Below are positions 58,774-64,000 of a stretch of 64,000 nt of DNA, piece after piece (the first letter of the stretch is position 1; the number at the start of each line of letters is the position of its first letter). Position numbers and translations under genes: made by a program. Source of the stretch: DATIYF01 sp035517775 (GTDB taxonomy: Bacteria > Acidobacteriota > Terriglobia > Terriglobales > Acidobacteriaceae); the NCBI GenBank assembly GCA_035517775.1, contig DATIYF010000018.1, positions 1-64,000 on the forward strand. The letters are read 5' to 3'. The notes under the pieces are model-generated. The model was not told the DNA's origin. It ran no database searches and saw nothing but the letters and a program-made list of their open reading frames with translations.

Positions 58774-59478
58774 ATGAAAACGATCGCAGCATTAGCCACC
58801 CTTCTGGCCGGCGCCATGCTTTTGAGCGCTCAGGCACCCTCCGCCGTCGAGACCACGGCTGAGCCCATGCATCACCTGGCCCTGGAAAATCAGTACGTCC
58901 GGGCGTTCCAAGTCGAGGTGCCGCCGCATTCTTCCACGCTCTTGCACCGCCACCGTCATGACTACATTTACGTCGTCTTGGGTGCGGCGGAAATTTCCAA
59001 TGAGGTCGCCGGCAAGCCTCCCGCTGCCATGAAAGTCCAAGAGGGCGAGGTAAATTTTGTGCCGGGAAACTTCGCCCACGTCATGCACAACCTGGGCGCC
59101 ACGCCGTTTCGCAATGTCACCATCGAACTTCTTCAGGATGAGCAGGCACACAAGAACCCTCCACCCGCTTGGGGCGAAGAGCGCGGCCTGCACATTCTCG
59201 AAGGTGGGACCGAGGACATCATGTTCGTGAAGGATGGCGTGCGCGTCTCTGAGATCGAATTGCAGCCCGGCGGCGTGATTCCCCGCCATCACCACGCGGG
59301 GCCGCATCTGTTGATCGCACTGACCGATCTCGATCTCCGCAGCGACGAGGCGGGTAAGGGGATTTCGCCGGTCCGGGTTCAGGCTGGGGACCTCAAATGG
59401 GTGCCGGGCGGCTTCACTCACACTCTGACCAACGCCGGCAAGCAGGAAGCAAAATTCGTGACCCTCGAATTCCACTGA
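58774..59478 (+). CDS. Secreted two-cupin protein
   Basis: 234 residues from ATG 58774; TACAAT (58761-58766) ends seven bases before it, so ATG 58765 is excluded. Signal peptide TIAALATLLAGAMLLSA. First cupin: VEVPPHSSTLLHRHRHDYIYVVLG with His-rich metal site (HRHRHD) and NFVPGNFAHVMHNLG. Second cupin: LQPGGVIPRHHHAGPHLLIA (HHH-x4-H) and KWVPGGFTHTLTNAG. Both sites retain the three-His/Glu pattern expected for Mn/Fe binding. Bicupins of this kind act as oxygenases, isomerases or binding proteins; the substrate is unknown. Confidence 0.85.
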   Translation: MKTIAALATLLAGAMLLSAQAPSAVETTAEPMHHLALENQYVRAFQVEVPPHSSTLLHRHRHDYIYVVLGAAEISNEVAGKPPAAMKVQEGEVNFVPGNFAHVMHNLGATPFRNVTIELLQDEQAHKNPPPAWGEERGLHILEGGTEDIMFVKDGVRVSEIELQPGGVIPRHHHAGPHLLIALTDLDLRSDEAGKGISPVRVQAGDLKWVPGGFTHTLTNAGKQEAKFVTLEFH

Positions 59479-59670
59479 TTCCTGCAGAATTGAGCACACC
59501 ACGCCGCTTTCGCGGGCGTACTCCCCTGGGCGTCGTGATCGGCTGGCCGGCCTGGTTCGCGGCGGTCATACCGTGGCCGCCACCGCGCTCAACATCGCCG
59601 ATCATCGCAAAGATTTCCCCATGCCCGAGCCGCGCGCTGCTATCTATTGTCCGAAGGCTTAGAGATTGCT
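59479..59670 (+). other. Short gene remnant or non-coding gap
   Basis: About 190 bases between the cupin and mtaB stops. One frame (59547-59662) reads GLVRGGHTVAATALNIADHR and continues to PRAAIYCPKA before a stop, looking like the C-terminal end of a protein, without a start or upstream coding sequence. No match to a known family is offered. It may be a truncated pseudogene fragment; chance cannot be excluded. Confidence 0.25.
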
Positions 59671-61044
59671 TCAGGCCGGAATTCCCAGCAGCGCGCCCTC
59701 CTGCACCGCCTCCACGCGGGCGCCGATCCAGCGATTGGGCGTGTGCTCGCCGGTTAGATGCAGCTTCAGATAATTGTCGGTGAGGGCTTCGGTAAAAGCT
59801 GGCTGCCCAGCTTTGCCGGTCTGCGGGTTCAAGGTGATCGCAGCCACCGTCTTGCCGATAAAGCCGTGCATAAAAGCGAGCTTCTTGCTCGCGGCAAGCT
59901 CGCGCAGAATACGGTTGCGCTCTTGTGCCGCCTGCGCCGTCACCTGCGCCTCCATGGCCGCGGCTGGCGTGCCCGGCCGCGGCGAGTAAGTAAACACGTG
60001 CAGATAGGTGAAGGGCAGATCCTCGACCGCCCGGCGTGTTTCCTCGAACTCGGCGTCAGTTTCGCCGGGGAAGCCCACCATTACATCGGCGCCGATGGCC
60101 GCATCCGGTATGGCCGTGCGAATCTTGTGAATCCTTTCCCGATAGTGCCAGGGCCGGTATTTGCGATGCATTCGCCGCAGCACGCCGTCGCTGCCTGACT
60201 GCATCGGCACATGGGCGTGCCTGGCGATGCGCGCCGACCCCGCCATTATGGCAATCAGTTCGTCGCTCCAATCCATTGGCTCGACCGAGCTGACGCGAAG
60301 TTTCTCAAGCTCAGTCTGCGCCAGAATCGCGCGCACCAGGTCTGCAAAGCGTGGCTTGCCGGCGAGGTCGCGGCCCCAGCGGCCCAGATTGATGCCCGAA
60401 ATCACCACCTCGCGATAGCCGGCCTCGACCAGCGTGTTCAGTTCCCCAAGAACCCGTTCCAGGGGCAGCGAGCGGCTGTGGCCGCGCACCGAGGGAATCA
60501 CGCAGAACGAGCAGCGGTTGTCACAGCCATCCTGCACCTTCAGATTCGGGCGGGTGCGCTGCCCGGCGGCATCGAAGACGGGCGCGGCCAGCAGTTCCGT
60601 GTGAGCGAAAATATCAGAGACAAAAATTCCGCTTGTGTGCTCTGCCTGAGCCTTGACCAGTTGAGGAAGCGGAACAAATCCGGCGGAAAGCGGACGGCTA
60701 TCTTCAAACCGCCCCAGCGCGATCTTGGCCAATTCATGCTTGTGCGAGTTGCCGATGACCCGCGAAACCCCGGGTAGCGCCGCAACCTCCTGCGGCGCCC
60801 GCTGCGCGTAGCAGCCGGTGACCACGATCTCGCAGCCGGGATTTTGCCGCCGGATGCGCCGAATCGCAGCGCGCGCATCCTGGTCGGCGGCGGCAGTCAC
60901 CGTGCACGTGTTCAGCACCACCAGCTTCGCCCCCGAAGGCGAATCCGCGCGCGCCAGCCCGTGCTCGCGCAACTGTTGCTCTAGGGCGGCGCCGTCGGCC
61001 TGGGTGGCCCGGCAGCCGAAATTTTCCACGTAAAAGCTGGGCAC
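59671..61044 (-). CDS. mtaB: tRNA (t6A37) methylthiotransferase MtaB
   Basis: 457 residues from GTG 61044; TACCAT (minus strand, 61056-61051) ends six bases before it. Radical-SAM enzyme adding a methylthio group to t6A37 of tRNAs. The N-terminal UPF0004 domain has three cysteines binding one 4Fe-4S cluster (FGC, NTCTV and TGCYAQ). The radical-SAM core has CDNRCSFC (CxxxCxxC). Then GADVMVGFPGETDAEFEET and the C-terminal TRAM domain (TEALTDNYLKLHLTGE). MtaB, not MiaB or RimO, is inferred from HSRSLPLERVLGELNTL and GINLGRWGRDL. Confidence 0.9.
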   Translation of the reverse strand: MPSFYVENFGCRATQADGAALEQQLREHGLARADSPSGAKLVVLNTCTVTAAADQDARAAIRRIRRQNPGCEIVVTGCYAQRAPQEVAALPGVSRVIGNSHKHELAKIALGRFEDSRPLSAGFVPLPQLVKAQAEHTSGIFVSDIFAHTELLAAPVFDAAGQRTRPNLKVQDGCDNRCSFCVIPSVRGHSRSLPLERVLGELNTLVEAGYREVVISGINLGRWGRDLAGKPRFADLVRAILAQTELEKLRVSSVEPMDWSDELIAIMAGSARIARHAHVPMQSGSDGVLRRMHRKYRPWHYRERIHKIRTAIPDAAIGADVMVGFPGETDAEFEETRRAVEDLPFTYLHVFTYSPRPGTPAAAMEAQVTAQAAQERNRILRELAASKKLAFMHGFIGKTVAAITLNPQTGKAGQPAFTEALTDNYLKLHLTGEHTPNRWIGARVEAVQEGALLGIPA

Positions 61045-61247
61045 GCTTCTATGGTAAACGATGCGGGAACGAGCCTGCTGCTCCACACCAGGCGCCCGCG
61101 CCCATCTGAAGAAGACACAAATCCCTTAGTGGAGAAGAATCGGGAAGACGGGAGGAAGGCGAATCAAGTCCGCCGATTCGGAAAAACCTTCGAAACCGTG
61201 CTTTTTGCCGGCCACCCGAGCGCAGCCGGTTAGCTCAGGCCGCTGCC

Positions 61248-61565
61248 TTACGCCGTCGCCGCCTGCCGCCGCTGCATGAAACATTCGCGGCAAAACACCG
61301 GACGCCCCTGGGTCGGCTTAAATGGCACCGTCGTTTCTTTGCCGCACTGTGAGCACACTGTACGCGTTTCCACCTTCGCGTAGTTGGTATGCGGCTGGCC
61401 CACTGGCGCTGCCCCGAGTACCGAGACCCGTTTGGTTTTGCAGGCCTTGCAGCGCTTGGGTTCATTTCTGAACTGCTTATCGTGGAAGAACAACTGTTCT
61501 CCCGCGGTAAAGACGAAGTCGGCGCCACAGTCCACACATTTCAACACCTTGTCCTGGAATTCCAT
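61248..61565 (-). CDS. Small zinc-ribbon protein with four CxxC pairs
   Basis: 105 residues with four cysteine pairs: CVDCG, CKAC, CSQCG and CREC, arranged as two zinc ribbons. The N terminus MEFQDKVLKCVDCGADFVFT and the following GEQLFFHDKQFRNEPKRCKAC are the signature of a widespread zinc-ribbon protein family seen in Acidobacteriota, Chloroflexi and Planctomycetes. The second ribbon resembles the CxxCGKETTVPF and CxxC pattern used for nucleic-acid or protein binding. The upstream 270 bases (minus strand leader) contain several hairpins. Function unknown. Confidence 0.85.
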   Translation of the reverse strand: MEFQDKVLKCVDCGADFVFTAGEQLFFHDKQFRNEPKRCKACKTKRVSVLGAAPVGQPHTNYAKVETRTVCSQCGKETTVPFKPTQGRPVFCRECFMQRRQAATA

Positions 61566-61836
61566 TGAGAGATGCTCCCTTCACCTGCTCCCCGTCGTGG
61601 CACAGCCTTGGGCCCGCCACAAAACTTCGCGGAGCTTCCGCTGACACCCCCCTCAATTGTTCCCCTTGAAGAACTTCCCCTGGACTCGGCCCGCCAAGTC
61701 CCGTGAAAAATGACCTGGGTGTTGCCTTCGACTGCACTCACCCGCGCATCCGCCCGCCAAGCGGGGACGCCCCGCAGACGAGGCGATTTAGAAAATGGAA
61801 TGGGCCGCCACCCGGGAGCAGCGGCCCTGCGGACAT
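61566..61836. promoter_or_regulatory. Possibly structured leader of the zinc-ribbon gene
   Basis: On the minus strand this stretch would be the 5' leader of the zinc-ribbon gene. It contains GGACTTGG-CGGG-CCGAGTCC (about 61705-61686; 8-bp stem with one G-U), a GTTC/GAAC hairpin and CGGA-AGC-TCCG. Together these suggest a structured 5' UTR. It matches no riboswitch class that I recognise, and rpsU lies immediately upstream, so it may also be an intercistronic region. Confidence 0.35.
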
Positions 61837-62034
61837 TTACTCTTGTTCTTTTCTTTGTTTCTTCCGGCTGCGCTTGCGCGCCAAAGCTTCCTTCACCCGC
61901 TTTTTCTCACCGGGCTTCAGGTAAAAGGAGTGACGTTTCACTTCCTTGATGATGTCTTCTTGCTGCACCTTACGCTTGAAGCGGCGCAAAGCATTTTCGA
62001 GGGATTCACCCTCCTGAATCCTGACTTCCGCCAA
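61837..62034 (-). CDS. rpsU: 30S ribosomal protein S21
   Basis: 65 residues from TTG 62034: AEVRIQEGESLENALRRFKR, then KVQQEDIIKEVKRHSFYLKP and a basic tail GEKKRVKEALARKRSRKKQR. This is full length for S21, which helps mRNA base pairing during initiation. The reading frame is open upstream, but the added residues (LDLAVEPCNNYP) are not typical of the family. The Lys/Arg-rich C terminus fits rRNA binding. Confidence 0.9.
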   Translation of the reverse strand: MAEVRIQEGESLENALRRFKRKVQQEDIIKEVKRHSFYLKPGEKKRVKEALARKRSRKKQRKEQE

Positions 62035-62166
62035 CCGGCTACACCCCCAAACTCGTCCCACTTGGACGGGATAGTTATTGCAAGGTTCTACGGCCAAGTC
62101 AAGCAATATATGTGACTTTTGGGCATAGAAAATGCGGCCCGGAGCGTCTCAAGATGCGTCCGGGCC

Positions 62167-64000
62167 TCAAAAAATCAGCTTCAGGGCCAACTGCAGTTGC
62201 CGCGGGGCGTAGGCGCTGGTGATCTTCAGGGGGTTGGCAGTCTTTTGGAAATAAGCCGGGAAGTAATTGAAATCAATATGTTTATCCACCAACACGAACT
62301 GGCCCAGTGTATTCTGGAAGCCGTCGGCCGTGGTTTGCACCCGCGCATTCAAACGATTGAATAGATTGAAGGATTCAATCATCACGTCCAGCTTCACCCG
62401 GTCGCCCAGATGCAGCGTGCGCGCCAGCCGCATGTTGGTAGTGGCGTAGTCCGGGCCCACCAAGGAATTCCGCCCCACCCCGGGCAGCCGGTCGTTGCTG
62501 CTGTTGCCATCCTGATTGGCATCCCCGATCACCCGCGCGTCCACCGGACGGCCGCTACCCAGCGTAATAATGCCAGACACCTTCCAGTTGTTGAACAGCG
62601 TGCTCAGCATCGGCTGGTCGCTGGCAAAGGGCCGCGGGCTGGCGATCCACGAAAACACGAAGCGGTGCCTCTGATCGGTCACGCTCGGCCCTTTCTCGGC
62701 ATTCGGCGCATAGGAGTTCTGCACCGTGGCCGGCTGGCCTGCCACCAGCGCATCCTGCCCGTCGTCAATGGCATGCGCAAAGGTGTAGGCCAGCCGAAAG
62801 TAAAGCCCCCCTCGGGCGCGGCGGTTGATCGAAACCGTCATTCCGTTGTAAGTGCTGGAAGCTGCGCTCTCGAAGACATCAATCGAGCCCAGTTGCGGAA
62901 TTGGCCGCGCCAGCGGATTGATGCACGGCGGAAACGGGCAAGTAGCCGAAGTGGTCATCTGCCAGGTGGAAAAAGACTGCACCGTGTCGTAGCCGAGCAG
63001 ATTGAGGCCCGAGCTGTCATAGACGGGATAACTCACGTTCACCGGCGGCGGCAGGTTCACATCGCGCGCGCGAATAAGATCCTGCCCGTGAACGTACGTA
63101 TAGGAAACGCCGGCCGCGATGCGCGCCCCCATTTCCCGTTCCAGGCTCAGGCTGGCCTGGTGCACTTCCGGCGTGCGGAAATTGTGGGCAAAAGCTGAAA
63201 CATCGCTCTCCACAAACTGCAGCAGGCTGGCGGGCGGCGTGCAAACCGTTGCCGAGGGTGCGCATGTAACCAGCGCATTGGGGTATTGCGGGAAGATCTG
63301 TTTCGCGTAGTAGTTGGTGTTGTTGAGAAACAGAAAATCCCCGTTCAGCCCGTTCTCGCTCTGCACCGCCGAGTTATAGATTTGCGGAATGCGGGTGTAG
63401 AACAGGCCGTACCCCGCGCGTATCACCAGCGGTTTGCGGTCGCCCAGCGAGTACGCCAGCCCCACGCGGGGGGCGACATTGTTGCTATCAAGCGGCACCT
63501 TGCCCGAATCCGGCCAAAGCGGATTGGTTACCAGCCCCTTCTTGGTGAAGGTCTGCAGGTCGTAGCGCGCTCCCAGGCTCAACCCGAAGTGTTCCGTGAT
63601 CCGCATGCTGTCCTGCAAGAAGGCCGCATACTCGTTCGTATCCGGATTCGTAACAAACGGTCCGAAGTTCTGCACATAGTAATGCGGCACCTGATGGGCG
63701 TAAGCCCGCAGTGGTGTCAGCTCCAGCCCCCCGATCTGTGGCGCAAAAGTAAACGGGTTCACCTTGATGGGATCAAAAATGTATTCTCCGCCGGAAAGCG
63801 AGGGAAAGAAGTTGTAAATCCAGCTGAGCAGGGCATCGCCGCCCAGCTTCCAGGAGTGGCGCCCGGCCTCCAGGCTCAGCGTCTCAGCCAGGTGCAGGCG
63901 GTGCTCGCGCGTCTGCCGCGGCAGGATGGAAGAGCGCCCAAAGCCATCCATGATGTTGGTAATCTTGGTGAGCGGCTCGGACGTGTTGCTGCTCGATTGC
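62167..64000 (-). CDS. TonB-dependent receptor (Oar/CarboxypepD_reg-like), 3' part
   Basis: About 611 C-terminal residues of a large outer-membrane barrel; the 5' end is beyond the right edge, and the frame is open to base 64000. Many antiparallel strand segments with alternating aromatic residues (GLSLGARYDLQTF, ARTLHLGDRVKLDVMIESF, FRLAYTFAHAIDDGQ) end in the C-terminal LALKLIF, with the terminal Phe needed for BAM-dependent insertion. The acidobacterial Oar-type receptors of over 1000 residues have an N-terminal carboxypeptidase-regulatory-like domain and a plug; only the barrel is seen here. Substrate is unknown. Confidence 0.88.
   Translation of the reverse strand, partial: QSSSNTSEPLTKITNIMDGFGRSSILPRQTREHRLHLAETLSLEAGRHSWKLGGDALLSWIYNFFPSLSGGEYIFDPIKVNPFTFAPQIGGLELTPLRAYAHQVPHYYVQNFGPFVTNPDTNEYAAFLQDSMRITEHFGLSLGARYDLQTFTKKGLVTNPLWPDSGKVPLDSNNVAPRVGLAYSLGDRKPLVIRAGYGLFYTRIPQIYNSAVQSENGLNGDFLFLNNTNYYAKQIFPQYPNALVTCAPSATVCTPPASLLQFVESDVSAFAHNFRTPEVHQASLSLEREMGARIAAGVSYTYVHGQDLIRARDVNLPPPVNVSYPVYDSSGLNLLGYDTVQSFSTWQMTTSATCPFPPCINPLARPIPQLGSIDVFESAASSTYNGMTVSINRRARGGLYFRLAYTFAHAIDDGQDALVAGQPATVQNSYAPNAEKGPSVTDQRHRFVFSWIASPRPFASDQPMLSTLFNNWKVSGIITLGSGRPVDARVIGDANQDGNSSNDRLPGVGRNSLVGPDYATTNMRLARTLHLGDRVKLDVMIESFNLFNRLNARVQTTADGFQNTLGQFVLVDKHIDFNYFPAYFQKTANPLKITSAYAPRQLQLALKLIF

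Noticed and set aside
1..64000. CRISPR array, insertion sequence, prophage, tRNA or rRNA
   Set aside because: Reading both strands showed no regularly spaced repeats, transposase or integrase, and no cloverleaf or rRNA segments.

Overview
The window is a GC-rich bacterial chromosome segment that most resembles Acidobacteriota (soil Terriglobia/Koribacter-like). This is inferred from gene content: an alternative complex III/caa3 oxidase operon, a CadC-type winged-helix regulator fused to TPRs, a large CarboxypepD/Oar-like TonB-dependent receptor, a HemE-HemH-HemY heme cluster, a PEP-CTERM protein and dispersed short palindromes of a kind seen in acidobacterial genomes. No tRNA, rRNA, CRISPR array, insertion sequence or prophage was recognised.

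Layout. 1-8.5 kb is one + strand respiratory operon: actC (cut by the left edge), actD, actE, actF, a small membrane protein, a SCO copper chaperone, then coxB-coxA-coxC-coxD, with most genes overlapping by 1-11 bases. It encodes a quinol:cytochrome c reductase coupled to an A2-type cytochrome caa3 oxidase. 8.5-18 kb holds a zinc-ribbon membrane protein, a secreted repeat protein with seven consecutive His, a fused FAD/Fe-S D-lactate/glycolate-type dehydrogenase, a DUF155-like membrane protein, a CadC/TPR regulator, two small proteins and acpS. 18-26.5 kb carries selA, mutL, a winged-helix protein possibly related to AlkZ, cmk, a MarR regulator and an HPP membrane protein. 26.5-35.8 kb has a 1081-residue TPR protein with a long disordered centre, a regulatory-looking intergenic region with a 31-residue membrane microprotein, an acyl-AMP ligase-ACP-acyltransferase fusion, and a three-gene secreted cassette (PA2779-like protein, C39 cysteine peptidase, TPR/Omp85-like barrel).

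35.8-48.9 kb contains murJ, a class III aminotransferase, CDP-alcohol phosphatidyltransferase, GtrA-like protein, a His-rich secreted protein, hemY-hemH-hemE, a tiny PEP-CTERM protein behind a sigma-54-like promoter, a possible structured RNA, a quinone oxidoreductase and an MltD-like lytic transglycosylase. 48.9-64 kb holds a histone-H1-like protein, polA with an apparently dead proofreading domain, the cdaA-cdaR-glmM c-di-AMP/amino-sugar operon, xseA, several small genes, mtaB, rpsU and the 3' part of a TonB-dependent receptor that runs off the right edge.

A recurring feature is a -10-like hexamer ending 6-9 bases before the start codon with no Shine-Dalgarno sequence, which suggests frequent leaderless transcription. 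The strongest candidates for something undescribed are the C39 peptidase/PA2779/TPR-barrel cassette (33096-35755), the sigma-54-like promoter and hairpin before the PEP-CTERM gene (44681-44977), and the microprotein at 30108-30203.
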